The notes under the pieces are model-generated. The model was not told the origin of the DNA, made no database searches, and saw nothing but the letters and a program-made list of their open reading frames with translations. The translations under genes were made by a program, and so were the position numbers. A stretch of DNA of 64,000 nucleotides, taken from Noviluteimonas caseinilytica (lineage in GTDB: Bacteria; Pseudomonadota; Gammaproteobacteria; Xanthomonadales; Xanthomonadaceae). Below, piece by piece: positions 12,014-19,509 of this stretch. Within the stretch, counting starts at the first letter, position 1. Each line of letters opens with the position of its first letter. The stretch is from contig NZ_AP024545.1 of the NCBI RefSeq assembly GCF_018406605.1, positions 2,914,001 to 2,978,000 on the forward strand, in the 5' to 3' direction.

Positions 12014-12115
12014 TGGCGTGAACCCCTGGAAGGGTTCGCTGAACGATGTGCGGAGCCGTTACGTTATGCCCGCAAGTGGGGTACGTCAATGCTGCCGCGA
12101 TGCGGATTTGGCGTG

Positions 12116-12121
12116 TAGGAT
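12116..12121 (+). promoter_or_regulatory. -10-like TAGGAT directly upstream of the DUF1249 start
   Basis: TAGGAT ends 8 nt before the ATG at 12130. If it is the -10, transcription would begin at or within about 1-2 nt of the start codon, giving a leaderless message. No ribosome-binding site is visible in the 8 nt between. Confidence 0.4.
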
Positions 12122-12129
12122 TCGACGCC

Positions 12130-12618
12130 ATGGACCGCATCGCAGCCCGTTCCGCGCGCATCCCGAAACTCAGTCGCTTCGGCTGGCTGATGGGGTTGTA
12201 CGCAGAGAACCACGTGCGCCTGGTGCGGTTGTTCGAGCCGCAGGATCTTGCCGTCGGGCGTTACGTCTCCAGCGTGGGCGATGGCCTGGATGTCGTGCTC
12301 GATGTCGTCGCGCGCCACGCGTACACGGTGGAACTGCGACTGAGCTACGCGGTCATCGATCCGGTCACCGGCGAGCCCGATCCTTCCGCCCACCTGCGTC
12401 TGTATCGCGACGCAAAACAGGTGGAAGCCACGCACTGCTACGTGGGCCGCCGCTGGCAGGACGTGATCGGCATGTACCCGCCGCCGGCGCAAGTCGTCAC
12501 CCATCGCCTGCGCATGAACACCTTCCTCGGCAAGTGGGTGCAATACCTCGCCGAACAGGGGCACGGCGTGGCCACGCTGGTGCCGGTGAGCGAAGCCACC
12601 GCACCGATCGCGGCCTAG
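12130..12618 (+). CDS. DUF1249 (YqiB-type) protein
   Basis: A 162-residue protein of the DUF1249 family, to which E. coli YqiB belongs; the function is not known. The family pattern is visible in SRFGWLMGLYAENHVRLVRLF at residues ~15-35 and in LRLSYAVIDPVTGEPDPSAHLRLYRDAKQVEATHC, followed by a C-terminal LGKWVQYLAEQGH. I start at the ATG giving MDRIAARS because a -10-like TAGGAT ends 8 nt before it; an in-frame ATG at 12046 would add 28 residues with no family resemblance. It converges on nrsF with a 4-nt overlap. Confidence 0.8.
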   Translation: MDRIAARSARIPKLSRFGWLMGLYAENHVRLVRLFEPQDLAVGRYVSSVGDGLDVVLDVVARHAYTVELRLSYAVIDPVTGEPDPSAHLRLYRDAKQVEATHCYVGRRWQDVIGMYPPPAQVVTHRLRMNTFLGKWVQYLAEQGHGVATLVPVSEATAPIAA

Positions 12619-13277
12619 CGTTTCACCGGGCCGATCCACGCGAACAAGGGGCGGCCCAGCGCCAGGCACGCCAGCGACAGCACCAGCACCGCGCCGAAGT
12701 GCCACAGCAGCACCATCAGCATGTTCTCGCCTTCGTGGTACAGCGTGACGCTGGCCGCCGATAGCGCGGCCGCACCCAGCGCGGCGAGCAACGCGCTCTG
12801 CATCGGGCGCACGACCCCCGCGAATCGCACCATCCACAACAACGCCAGTCCCAGCGGCACGCTGGTGAACGCGATCGCGATGGCGCATTCCGACGTCGCC
12901 GCTTCCATCACGAACGCGGCCGCGCCCATGTGCGCGTAGTCGCGCAGGCAGCCCCAGCCCAGGCCCGTGAGCCACAACAGCAACGGCGGCACCGGCAACC
13001 ACGCCCAGGCCTTCGACCGCCCGGGCACGCTGACCTGGAACGCCGCGTATGCCGCGCACACGCCGGTGAGCAGGCTGGCGATCCACTCGACCAGGTCGGG
13101 GCCCGAATGCATCACGTCGCCCAGGTTCGCGCGCAAACCGTAATGCGCGATGACGAGCGCGGCGATGACAACCGCCAGCACCAGCCACAGCACCGTGCGA
13201 CGCAACGGCGAGGCGATCGGGCGCACCGGGCGCGCGTCCCGTGCGAGGCGTTCGATGAGGGTGCGGGTGTCAGCCAT
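12615..13277 (-). CDS. nrsF: NrsF family anti-sigma factor (DUF1109)
   Basis: A 220-residue inner-membrane anti-sigma factor predicted to hold SigF inactive until metal or redox stress. About six hydrophobic segments follow a short cytoplasmic N-terminus (MADTRTLIERLARDARPVRPI), the usual NrsF plan. In Caulobacter two conserved cysteines (reported as C131 and C181) sense stress. Here cysteines are at 74, 110, 131 and 204; position 131 (TSEC) is kept, but the second motif reads LYHEGENM with no cysteine. The start overlaps the end of sigF by 8 nt, so the pair is coupled. It is the last gene of the buf operon. The gene name rests on family resemblance and context. Confidence 0.85.
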   Translation of the reverse strand: MADTRTLIERLARDARPVRPIASPLRRTVLWLVLAVVIAALVIAHYGLRANLGDVMHSGPDLVEWIASLLTGVCAAYAAFQVSVPGRSKAWAWLPVPPLLLWLTGLGWGCLRDYAHMGAAAFVMEAATSECAIAIAFTSVPLGLALLWMVRFAGVVRPMQSALLAALGAAALSAASVTLYHEGENMLMVLLWHFGAVLVLSLACLALGRPLFAWIGPVKR

Positions 13278-13935
13278 GCGGACCGTCCTTGCCGCCGAGC
13301 GAATCGCGCAGCGCCTTGATCGCGCGATGTGCGGCGACCTTCAGCGAACCGATGCTTTGCTGGCTTTGCGTGGAGGCTTCGGACAACGAGAGATCGCGCA
13401 GGTGCAGCAGGCGCACCGCTTCGCGCTGGCGCGGCGACAGTTCGTCCACGGCATCGTGCAGGGCACGCGCGGCGTGCGCGCGTTCGGTGCTGGCTTCGGG
13501 GCCGGGTGCGTCGTCTTCGAAGGGCTCGAAGGGATCGTCGGACAACAGTTCGCGTTCGATGCGGCGCGACCGGCTGCGCAGCATGTCGATGCAACGCCGC
13601 GTGGCGATGGTGCTGAGCCAGGGCTTGAACGGACGCGCGCGTTCCCAGGTGTGGCGGATGTCGTGGACGACCAACAGGATCTCCTGCACCGCGTCCTCGG
13701 TTTCGTCGCGGCCCAGGTAACGGGCCGCGATCGCGCGCAGGTACGGCGTGATGTCGATGAGCAAGGCGTGGTACGCGTCGCGGTCGCCGTCCTGCGCGCG
13801 CGTCATCAGTGCCGCCCAGGCCGGGCCGGAGTCGGCCGGCGCGGTGCGGCTGGCGACGCCCTGGTTGGCGGCTTCCGGCTCGAGCATCGCGCGGGGCGGC
13901 TCCGGTCGCGGGAACGGGAGGATCGCGGCGATCAT
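13270..13935 (-). CDS. sigF: ECF sigma factor, SigF type
   Basis: A 221-residue ECF sigma-70 factor. Region 2 spans about residues 60-125 (DITPYLRAIAARYLG, DAVQEILLVVHDIRHTW, PFKPWLSTIATRRCID). Region 4 spans about 165-215 (ELSPRQREAVRLLHLRDLSLSEAS, GSLKVAAHRAIKALRDSL). The first ~40 residues are proline- and alanine-rich and may be non-native; a shorter start is possible. Its partner nrsF overlaps the 3' end. With bufA-C upstream on the same strand this resembles the Caulobacter SigF regulon, so it probably autoregulates the operon and drives bufA. Confidence 0.88.
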   Translation of the reverse strand: MIAAILPFPRPEPPRAMLEPEAANQGVASRTAPADSGPAWAALMTRAQDGDRDAYHALLIDITPYLRAIAARYLGRDETEDAVQEILLVVHDIRHTWERARPFKPWLSTIATRRCIDMLRSRSRRIERELLSDDPFEPFEDDAPGPEASTERAHAARALHDAVDELSPRQREAVRLLHLRDLSLSEASTQSQQSIGSLKVAAHRAIKALRDSLGGKDGPHG

Positions 13936-13969
13936 GCGACGGACCGGGGCGCAGGGGAAGCGTGGCGCA

Positions 13970-14503
13970 TCAGGCCGCGCGGAAGCGGCGCGCTACCAGG
14001 TGGTCGAGCGAGAAGACGCCGGGGCCGCGCGCCATCAGGTACAGCATCAGCGCGGCCCACAGGCCGTGGGTCGGGTACGCGTCGGGATACACGAAGATCT
14101 CGATCACCAGCGTCATGCCGAGCAGCGCGAGCGCGGAGAAGCGCGTGGCCAGGCCGAGCAGCAGCAGGACGGGGAACACGTGCTCCGCCGTGGCGGCCAT
14201 CACCGCGGCGAGGTCCGGCGGCAGGAACGGCAGGGCGTAGTCGGTGCGGAACAGTTCGAGCGCGTTCTCCGACAGGTGCGGCACGCCGGGTTGGAACGTC
14301 AAGCCGATGGGATCGGCGACGAAGCCTTCCACCTTCGTCTGCCCCGACACCCAGAACGTCACCGCGAGCGAGAACCGCGCGAGGAACGCGATGAAGCTGT
14401 GCGGGATGCGCGAGAACAGCGCGATCGCCTGGTCGATGCGGCGTGCGATCGCATGGAGGAAGGACGGGCGCGTGTGCGCGTTCGCGGCGAGCGTGGCATG
14501 CAT
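13970..14503 (-). CDS. DoxX family membrane protein of the buf operon
   Basis: A 177-residue DoxX-like protein with four predicted transmembrane segments (SFIAFLARFSLAVTFWVSG, AAVMAATAEHVFPVLLLLGLA, ALALLGMTLVIEIFVYP, LWAALMLYLMARGPG). The DoxX hallmark region FWVSGQTKVEGF lies near residue 50, and the C-terminal half ends with SLDHLVARRF, a common DoxX tail. It starts 1 nt after the bufC stop and ends 34 nt before sigF. DoxX proteins often accompany bufferin biosynthesis genes (sometimes called BufD). A redox or export role is inference. Confidence 0.85.
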   Translation of the reverse strand: MHATLAANAHTRPSFLHAIARRIDQAIALFSRIPHSFIAFLARFSLAVTFWVSGQTKVEGFVADPIGLTFQPGVPHLSENALELFRTDYALPFLPPDLAAVMAATAEHVFPVLLLLGLATRFSALALLGMTLVIEIFVYPDAYPTHGLWAALMLYLMARGPGVFSLDHLVARRFRAA

Positions 14504-14504
14504 G

Positions 14505-15266
14505 TCAGGACTCCGGGTGGAAAGCGACGACGAGGCCGTGGCGCAGCAGCACCGCGAACAACGCGGCTTCGTCGGCGTGGCGCGCCAGGGCGCGGGCTTG
14601 TGCGAAGGCGGCGCCCAGCGGCAGGCCGAGCCGCAGGGCGTCGAGGAGAGCCGTCGCGCCTGCAGGCAGCGCGGCCACGTGCACGTCGAAGTGCGGGCGC
14701 GTCACGAGGATTTCTTCAGGCTGCGCGATGTCGATGTGCGCAAGTGAAGGCGCGACGTCCTCCTGGTGCGCGGCCCAGATCGCATGCGCCGCATGGCGCG
14801 CGCGGAACCACGTGCAGGCCGGGTGCAGCGCGACGCGGGCGTTGGCGAGTTGCTCCGGGTTCGCGCACAACGCGAGGAACTCCGCGTCCGCGACCGGTTG
14901 CGCATCGGCGGCGTGGTACGCGCGGATGCGCAGCGCTTCGATGCGTGCGACGTCGGCCAGGTACGGCACCTGCGCCGCGGGCGCGAAGGTCGCGATGGCA
15001 GCGGGAAATTCGAACGCGTACTCGGTGAGCACCGGCGTGCGCGGCGGCGACGCCAGCACGCAGGCACGCGCCATCGCGCGAAAGAACGCTTCACCGACGA
15101 GCGCTTGCGTGACCGGGAACGACGCCGCCAACGCATCGACGAGCGTCGCGACGAAGGTAATGCGATGCACGGCGAAGCGGCGCGCGGCATCGTGGCCACG
15201 CACACCGCCGGGTGCCGGCGCGGCAGGGGAGGTGAGGGCGTGCGCGAAAGCGGCGTGGACGTTCAT
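14505..15266 (-). CDS. bufC: BufC-type putative DNA-binding domain protein (DUF2063)
   Basis: A 253-residue protein of the HvfC/BufC (DUF2063) family, the usual partner of MNIO enzymes. It is thought to deliver or position the precursor peptide for modification. The N-terminal half shows the DUF2063 helical pattern (AFAHALTSP, RRFAVHRITFVATLVDALAASFPVTQALVGEAFFRAMARA). The C-terminal half has LADVARIEALRIRAYHAADAQPV and the LVTRPHFDVHVAAL strand. I start at the ATG at 15266 (MNVHAAFAHAL), which overlaps the bufB stop by 4 nt (ATGA). Confidence 0.85.
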   Translation of the reverse strand: MNVHAAFAHALTSPAAPAPGGVRGHDAARRFAVHRITFVATLVDALAASFPVTQALVGEAFFRAMARACVLASPPRTPVLTEYAFEFPAAIATFAPAAQVPYLADVARIEALRIRAYHAADAQPVADAEFLALCANPEQLANARVALHPACTWFRARHAAHAIWAAHQEDVAPSLAHIDIAQPEEILVTRPHFDVHVAALPAGATALLDALRLGLPLGAAFAQARALARHADEAALFAVLLRHGLVVAFHPES

Positions 15267-16159
15267 GCGCAGCAGGCCGTGTCGTGCCACGCGTGGTCGA
15301 TCAACGCCTGCGCGTGATGGGCCTCGGCGCGCAGCGTGGCGTACTCCGGAACATGCGTGTCCCATTCGATGAGCGTCGGTACGGGGCCGATGCGCGCAAG
15401 CAGGTTCGAATACAGCGCCCACACCGTCGGTGCGACCGGCGAGCCGTGGTCGTCGATCAGCAGCGTGTCGCCGCCGTCATCCTGCACCACGGCATGGCCC
15501 GCCAGGTGCACCTGCTGCACGGCCTGCAGCGGCAGCGCGTCGAGGTACGCGCTCGCATCGTGCCCGTTGTTGCTGCATGAGACGTGGACGTTGTTGATGT
15601 CGAGCAGCAGCGCGCAACCGGTGCGGCGCACGATCTGCGCGAGGAAGTCGGGTTCTTCGAACGTGCTGCGTTCGAATTCGAGGTACGTGCTGGGGTTTTC
15701 CAGCAGCAGTCGGCGGCCCAGACGCAACTGCACTTCATCGATGTGCGCGCACACGCGGGCGAGCGTGGCCGCGTCGTAGCACAGCGGCAGCAGGTCGTTG
15801 AAGAAGCGCCCGTCGTGCGTGGACCAGGCCAGGTGTTCGGAATACACCGCGGCGTCGTGGCGGCGCAGCAGCGTGGCGATGCGGGCCAGGTGCGCGGCGT
15901 CGGGCGGCGTGGCGCCGCCGAGCGACAGGCCGACGCCATGCACGCTGATCGGCGCGCGCGCACGCAGGGCCGACAATTGCGCATGCGGCAGGCCGCCGGC
16001 GCCCAGATAATTTTCCGCATGCACTTCGAAGAAGGCTGGCGGTGCGTCGTCCGCCTCGATCGCATCGAAGTGTCGCGGCTTGAACCCGATGCCGGCCCGC
16101 GCGGGCAGGCCGGCATCGGCGACATCGCCGGTAGGGAAGGGGGCATGCAGGTGGGTCAC
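15263..16159 (-). CDS. bufB: BufB, MNIO (DUF692) iron-dependent peptide-modifying enzyme
   Basis: A 298-residue TIM-barrel protein of the multinuclear non-haem iron-dependent oxidative enzyme family (DUF692). In bufferin systems it converts cysteines of the precursor to thiooxazole-type groups. Typical motifs are present: GIGFKPRHFDAIEADDAPPAFFEVHAENYL, ISVHGVGLSLGG near residue 72, VYSEHLAWSTHDG, LLLENPSTYLEF, LLLDINNVHVSCSNNGHDASAYLDALPL and the late HLAGHA and LIEWDTHVP. The metal-binding His, Glu, Asp and Asn positions that I can recognise are kept. It follows bufA by 40 nt. Confidence 0.93.
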   Translation of the reverse strand: MTHLHAPFPTGDVADAGLPARAGIGFKPRHFDAIEADDAPPAFFEVHAENYLGAGGLPHAQLSALRARAPISVHGVGLSLGGATPPDAAHLARIATLLRRHDAAVYSEHLAWSTHDGRFFNDLLPLCYDAATLARVCAHIDEVQLRLGRRLLLENPSTYLEFERSTFEEPDFLAQIVRRTGCALLLDINNVHVSCSNNGHDASAYLDALPLQAVQQVHLAGHAVVQDDGGDTLLIDDHGSPVAPTVWALYSNLLARIGPVPTLIEWDTHVPEYATLRAEAHHAQALIDHAWHDTACCA

Positions 16160-16199
16160 CGGCGATCTCCAGCGTTGGAACGAATGCGTGGTGCGCGAC

Positions 16200-16529
16200 T
16201 TACTTGGCGTCGGCCTTCATCGGCTTGAACGCGGCGAGCTGGCCGAAGCCGGTGGGCGAGGACTTCGACGCCGTGGTCTTGCAGGTGCCGGCGGGCACGT
16301 ACATCCACTGGTTCGCCGAGTAATCCATCTTCGAAGAACCGGCGCAGGTGGTGCCGGGGCCGGCGGCGCAGTCGTTCTTGCCGGCGAGCGCGACGCCGAA
16401 ACACTTTTCCTTGCCGGCGGCGGAGGCCTTCGCCTTGTCGGGGGCGGGGGAAGCGGCGGCAGACAGCGCGGCGCCGAGCGCGGCAACGAGGGCGAGGGCG
16501 GGCAGGGCGGACGGGATGCGGGTCGTCAT
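16200..16529 (-). CDS. bufA: BufA1-type bufferin precursor (DUF2282)
   Basis: A 109-residue secreted precursor peptide. A signal peptide (LALVAALGAALSAAA, cleavage near residues 24-27) is followed by a lysine/alanine spacer and a core with four cysteines at 43, 54, 62 and 83, in contexts EKCFGVALAGKNDCA, TTCAGSSK and PAGTCKT. This pattern is the DUF2282/BufA1 hallmark. Relatives are modified by BufB/BufC and bind copper in the periplasm. The RBS AGGAG precedes the ATG at good spacing. It is the first gene of a six-gene operon and has the longest upstream gap (about 168 bp to the divergent hydrolase). Confidence 0.92.
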   Translation of the reverse strand: MTTRIPSALPALALVAALGAALSAAASPAPDKAKASAAGKEKCFGVALAGKNDCAAGPGTTCAGSSKMDYSANQWMYVPAGTCKTTASKSSPTGFGQLAAFKPMKADAK

Positions 16530-16597
16530 GGGAAGTCTCCTGGGTGGTCGGGATGGAGGGCTGGCGGAAAAGGGCCAGCGGCCTCACGAAGGAAGAC

Positions 16598-16622
16598 TTC
16601 GGACGTCGGGCGGAAAAGTTAC
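16598..16622 (-). promoter_or_regulatory. Candidate SigF-type promoter of the buf operon
   Basis: On the minus strand GTAACT (16622-16617) is followed after 15 nt by CGAA (16601-16598), about 70 nt before the bufA start. As I recall, Caulobacter SigF promoters have a GTAACC-type -35 and a CGAA-type -10 separated by about 16 nt. This one matches five of six -35 bases with a one-base shorter spacer. It was found by inspection, not by a profile search. Confidence 0.45.
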
Positions 16623-16697
16623 ATGGCGTGTGCGGCACGGCCCTTGCAAAGGCGCGACCGGGGGCGCACGTCGAAGGGAGATCGACTGGAGACTTCG

Positions 16698-17813
16698 ATG
16701 AAATCCCTCGGCTCACGCGCACGCGGTGCGCGGCTTGAACGCATGCGGGCGTCGCCACAATGGCGCGGCGAGACGTTCCGCAACGTGCGTCCGGTGTTGC
16801 CCGGATTGCGCGACCCGGCGGCACGCATGCCGACCATCCGCGAATTCCTGTGCGGCGGCGAACATCGCGTTCCCGCGAACCCCTTGCCGTCGTTGGATCC
16901 ACGCGATGCATGGCAACGCACACCCGACAGCGGCTTGCGCGCGACGTGGCTCGGGCATTCGACGATGCTGCTCGAGATCGGCGGACTGCGCGTGCTGACG
17001 GATCCGGTGTGGGGCCCGCGTGCATCGCCGTCGCGTTACGCAGGGCCGAAAAGGTTCCAGCCGGTGCCCGTGTCGTTGCGCGAAATGCCGCCGATCGACC
17101 TCGTCATCGTGTCGCACGATCACTACGACCATCTCGACTACCCGACGATCCGTGCACTCGCCAAGCGCGACGTGCCGTTCGTGACGTCGCTGGGCGTCGG
17201 CGCGCACCTGGAAGCCTGGGGCGTGCAACCCGAACGCATCACCGAACTCGACTGGTGGGAATCGCATCGCGTGCCCGGCACCGAGGTCGTCGTCACCGCG
17301 ACGCCGTCGCAGCATTTCTCCGGACGTGGCTTGAAGGATCGCAACGCGACATTGTGGTCGTCGATCGTGGTGCAGTCCGATCGCCACACCGTGTTCTTCA
17401 GCGGCGACACCGGCCTGACGACGGAATACGCACGGATCCGCGAACGCTTCGGCCCGTTCGACCTGGCGATGCTGGAAGTGGGCGCGTTCCATCCTGCGTG
17501 GGGCGACGTGCACCTGGGCCCCGACAACGCGATGGAAGCGCTGGCGCTGCTCGGCAATCCCGCGTTCCTGCCGGTGCACTGGGGCACGTTCGCGCTGGCG
17601 ATGCATCCGTGGGACCAGCCGGTGGAGCGCCTGCTGGAACTGGCGCCGTCGCGCGACGTGCAATTGATCCTGCCGCGGCTTGGTGAAGCGGTGGAGCCGG
17701 TGCAGGGCGCGCGCGTCGCGCCGTGGTGGCGCGGCGTGGATGCGGGTGCGGTGCCGGTGGTGCAGGAGGAGGACGAAGCCTTGCCGGCGGAGATGCCGTT
17801 TCCGATCGATTGA
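16698..17813 (+). CDS. MBL-fold hydrolase (COG2220, NAPE-PLD-like)
   Basis: A 371-residue metallo-beta-lactamase-fold enzyme. Metal ligands are visible in SHDHYDHLDYPTI (HxHxDH, near residue 140), SGDTGLT (Asp near 240), and histidines in GAFHPAWGDVHLGPDNA and LPVHWGTFALAMHP. N-terminal ATWLGHSTMLLEIGGLRVLTDPVWG matches the COG2220/N-acyl-phosphatidylethanolamine phospholipase D-like branch, including the FSGRGLKDRNATLWSSIV segment. It is probably a cytoplasmic or periplasm-facing phosphodiesterase; the substrate is unknown. I see no signal peptide. The start ATG (MKSLGSRARGARLERM) follows a GGAGAC-type RBS. It diverges from bufA. Confidence 0.85.
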   Translation: MKSLGSRARGARLERMRASPQWRGETFRNVRPVLPGLRDPAARMPTIREFLCGGEHRVPANPLPSLDPRDAWQRTPDSGLRATWLGHSTMLLEIGGLRVLTDPVWGPRASPSRYAGPKRFQPVPVSLREMPPIDLVIVSHDHYDHLDYPTIRALAKRDVPFVTSLGVGAHLEAWGVQPERITELDWWESHRVPGTEVVVTATPSQHFSGRGLKDRNATLWSSIVVQSDRHTVFFSGDTGLTTEYARIRERFGPFDLAMLEVGAFHPAWGDVHLGPDNAMEALALLGNPAFLPVHWGTFALAMHPWDQPVERLLELAPSRDVQLILPRLGEAVEPVQGARVAPWWRGVDAGAVPVVQEEDEALPAEMPFPID

Positions 17814-17914
17814 ACGCGCCGGCAAATGCCACACCAGCGTTGATCATTCGACGCGGCCAGCGCAGCGCTTCGACGCGGATGCGTGCGTCGCGAGCCGGAG
17901 GATCAGACAAAGAA

Positions 17915-17946
17915 AAACCCCCGAAGATTTTCATCTTCGGGGGTTT
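17915..17946 (-). terminator. Rho-independent terminator after tRNA-Glu
   Basis: A 14-bp perfect stem (AAACCCCCGAAGAT on the left arm) with a 4-nt loop ends in a T-run on the minus strand. It starts 5 nt after the encoded CCA of tRNA-Glu, so it terminates the tRNA transcript. It may also serve the hydrolase gene on the plus strand, although the plus-strand T-run is weaker. Confidence 0.9.
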
Positions 17947-17950
17947 CGTT

Positions 17951-18026
17951 TGGCGTCCCCACGGGGATTCGAACCCCGGTCGCTACCGTGAAAGGGTAAT
18001 GTCCTAGGCCTCTAGACGATGGGGAC
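17951..18026 (-). tRNA. tRNA-Glu (UUC)
   Basis: A 76-nt tRNA on the minus strand. The acceptor stem GTCCCCA pairs with TGGGGAC. The D arm is CGTCTAGAGGCCTAGGACA. The anticodon loop CTTTCAC has anticodon TTC. The T arm is CCGGGGTTCGAATCCCCG, and CCA is encoded. It lies 35 nt downstream of tRNA-Ala in one transcript. Confidence 0.97.
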
Positions 18027-18061
18027 GTGTAGCGTTATCCAGCGATTTGATACGAAAAACT

Positions 18062-18137
18062 TGGTGGAGCCAGCCGGGATCGAACCGGCGACCTCCTGCA
18101 TGCCATGCAGGCGCTCTCCCAGCTGAGCTATGGCCCC
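18062..18137 (-). tRNA. tRNA-Ala (GGC)
   Basis: A 76-nt tRNA on the minus strand. The acceptor stem GGGGCCA pairs with TGGCTCC (one G-T pair). The D arm is AGCTCAGCTGGGAGAGC. The anticodon stem-loop CTGCATGGCATGCAG has anticodon GGC. The T arm is CGCCGGTTCGATCCCGGC, and CCA is encoded. It is the first gene of the tRNA pair. Confidence 0.97.
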
Positions 18138-18155
18138 ACGGCTGGAAAGGCGGCA

Positions 18156-18184
18156 AGTCTAGGGGCGCGCTTGGGGAGCGTCAA
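18156..18184 (-). promoter_or_regulatory. Sigma-70 promoter of the tRNA-Ala/tRNA-Glu pair
   Basis: On the minus strand TTGACG (18184-18179) and TAGACT (18161-18156) are separated by exactly 17 nt. The -10 lies about 18 nt before the mature 5' end of tRNA-Ala. A GC-rich stretch directly after the -10 (TGCCGCC) could act as a stringent discriminator. Confidence 0.85.
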
Positions 18185-18845
18185 CCCTTGTTTTGCATTC
18201 GAGTGAAGTTCGTTGTGTGTGGGCGCGGAAATGCGTGTCGGGGTTCGCGTGCGCGGGACGGATTTTTTCGCCGATCTCGTGCGCGAATCGGGCTGCATGG
18301 TGTGCGCGGTTGTCGTCGGCGTTGCGAGTCGACGACTGCGCATCGAACTTCGTAACGCAGTTACGCGCCGCGTTGTGCAGATCGGCGCACTGGAATGCCG
18401 ACGTTGCGCTGAGCGCCATGCCATCAATCGAATCAGCGTGGGCGACGGCGGAGGTGTTCGCACTGAACGGGATGCCTGGGAGCTGCCCAGGTCCGGCGCA
18501 CCGGGAGAGGCGGCTCCTAGGACCGGGCTGGGACCCAGGAGCAAGCCGAACCCTCCCGAATGCTTATAGGACATGTCCCGTAAGATGCATTATGCGCACT
18601 CGGACAGATGGCGGCTTTGGTCAAAAGATAGCTCTGCATCTGGCCTATCCTCTTGAATCGCTTGAGGTTTCGTCCTTGGAAACCCGTGGCGAACTCGGAA
18701 CGGCCTCTTTTCCGTTGAGGCCGGTGAACGCCGCCATCATCGTCCACTTTGCGCAGAAGCGTCCAACCCCACGAAGTGACGGCTGGGCGGCTTCGTGGAA
18801 TTCTGGCCCGGGCAACGTCCGACCCGGCCACGGCACCGAGATGTG
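18185..18845. other. Intergenic stretch upstream of the island gene; no supported gene
   Basis: About 660 bp between the tRNA promoter and the 184-residue hypothetical gene. Open frames on both strands here have no recognisable domain and unlikely codon use. It contains the left dif-like repeat (18573-18600). A possible decayed copy of the hairpin element found at 19464 and 19949 is near 18745-18770 (GTCCACTTT then AAGCGTCC). Base composition is visibly less G+C-rich than the flanks. Confidence 0.5.
18573..18600 (-). repeat. dif-like site, left boundary repeat of the accessory island
   Basis: Read on the minus strand, the first 18 nt begin with GTGCGCATAATG after one base. This is identical over 12 nt to the XerC arm and adjoining centre of E. 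coli dif. By hand count 21 of 28 positions match dif, including TTA at the start of the XerD arm. An 18-bp stretch (18583-18600) recurs exactly at 21043-21060 in the same orientation. Confidence 0.6.
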
Positions 18846-19400
18846 ATGAAGAAAAAAGAACGCGGAATGCGACGACGCCCGAGTGACCTGGTGGCGCGAC
18901 TGCGCGACCACGTTTCGCTCCTGAAGGAGTACCGGGACCGTGCCCCAACCGATGCGCGGTTCTACGGTGAGGTCGCTGCAAAGCTGCGAATTCTCGTCTG
19001 CCGATTCGGTAGCAATGTGCCGTTGCTGACTGACCTATTGGCGCACTACGACTATCCCGCATGGATTCACACCGGGCAGCACACGCTCACGCTGCCCGAA
19101 TACCTAAACTCCCCGGCGGTGCAACGACTGAAACCACTCGGGACCATGCCGGATGGCCGTGCCACAGGATTCGAGTCGAACCACATTTCAAAGGTCAATT
19201 TCATCCGCGCATGGGCTGAGCAGGCGGGCGCTGCACACGAAGACTGGGAGATTGAAAGCTGGCTCGACACCCTGTTCGAACTACGCGAACGGAAGATCAC
19301 TGACGGCCACAGCTCGACTCTGATCGGCATCGCGGACGACGTGCTTGCACTCGCGACGAGATTCCTCGATAGCGACTATCACGACACTTGGATCGACTAG
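18846..19400 (+). CDS. Hypothetical protein of the accessory island
   Basis: A 184-residue protein that I do not recognise. The N-terminus is strongly basic (MKKKERGMRRRPSDLVARLRDHV) and is followed by mixed helices (LLKEYRDRAPTDARFYGEVAAKLRILVCRFG, NVPLLTDLLAHYDYPAWI). The C-terminal half is acidic (EDWEIESWLDTLFELRERK, DDVLALATRFLDSDYHDTWID). No signal peptide or membrane segment. Codon use is less G+C-biased at third positions than the core genes, consistent with foreign origin. The ATG at 18846 is chosen because it opens the basic segment; an upstream in-frame start at 18795 is possible. Nothing in it shows integrase, replication or toxin motifs. Confidence 0.6.
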   Translation: MKKKERGMRRRPSDLVARLRDHVSLLKEYRDRAPTDARFYGEVAAKLRILVCRFGSNVPLLTDLLAHYDYPAWIHTGQHTLTLPEYLNSPAVQRLKPLGTMPDGRATGFESNHISKVNFIRAWAEQAGAAHEDWEIESWLDTLFELRERKITDGHSSTLIGIADDVLALATRFLDSDYHDTWID

Positions 19401-19463
19401 CGAAAAAGCCGGCCGCTAGCGCGGGCGCCGGTCCAAACCGCTGGAGAAAGCGGACGTCCCGAG

Positions 19464-19499
19464 GCGAATGACCGCTTTCGGCCAGAAGCGGACATTCGC
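19464..19499. repeat. Hairpin element, copy 1 (GCGAATG...CATTCGC)
   Basis: A 14-bp stem with one mismatch (GCGAATGACCGCTT against AAGCGGACATTCGC) around an 8-nt loop. It lies between the two convergent island genes and is related to the hairpin at 19949-19973 through the AATGtCCGCTTT core. It could act as a bidirectional terminator or be a dispersed REP-like element. Confidence 0.7.
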
Positions 19500-19509
19500 T
19501 AGCCCTAAG

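Noticed and set aside
16080..16697. Long N-terminal extension of the MBL-fold hydrolase
   Set aside because: The extension is antisense to bufA and the buf promoter region; the ATG at 16698 gives the full family domain.
18213..18569. 118-codon plus-strand frame left of the island
   Set aside because: No family resemblance, no ribosome-binding site and overlapping alternatives on both strands; treated as non-coding.
18573..18600. This repeat as the chromosome's own dif site
   Set aside because: The XerD arm is poorly matched to the strongly conserved TTATGTTAAAT-type half, and a second copy lies 2.46 kb away; more like an element junction than the functional dif.
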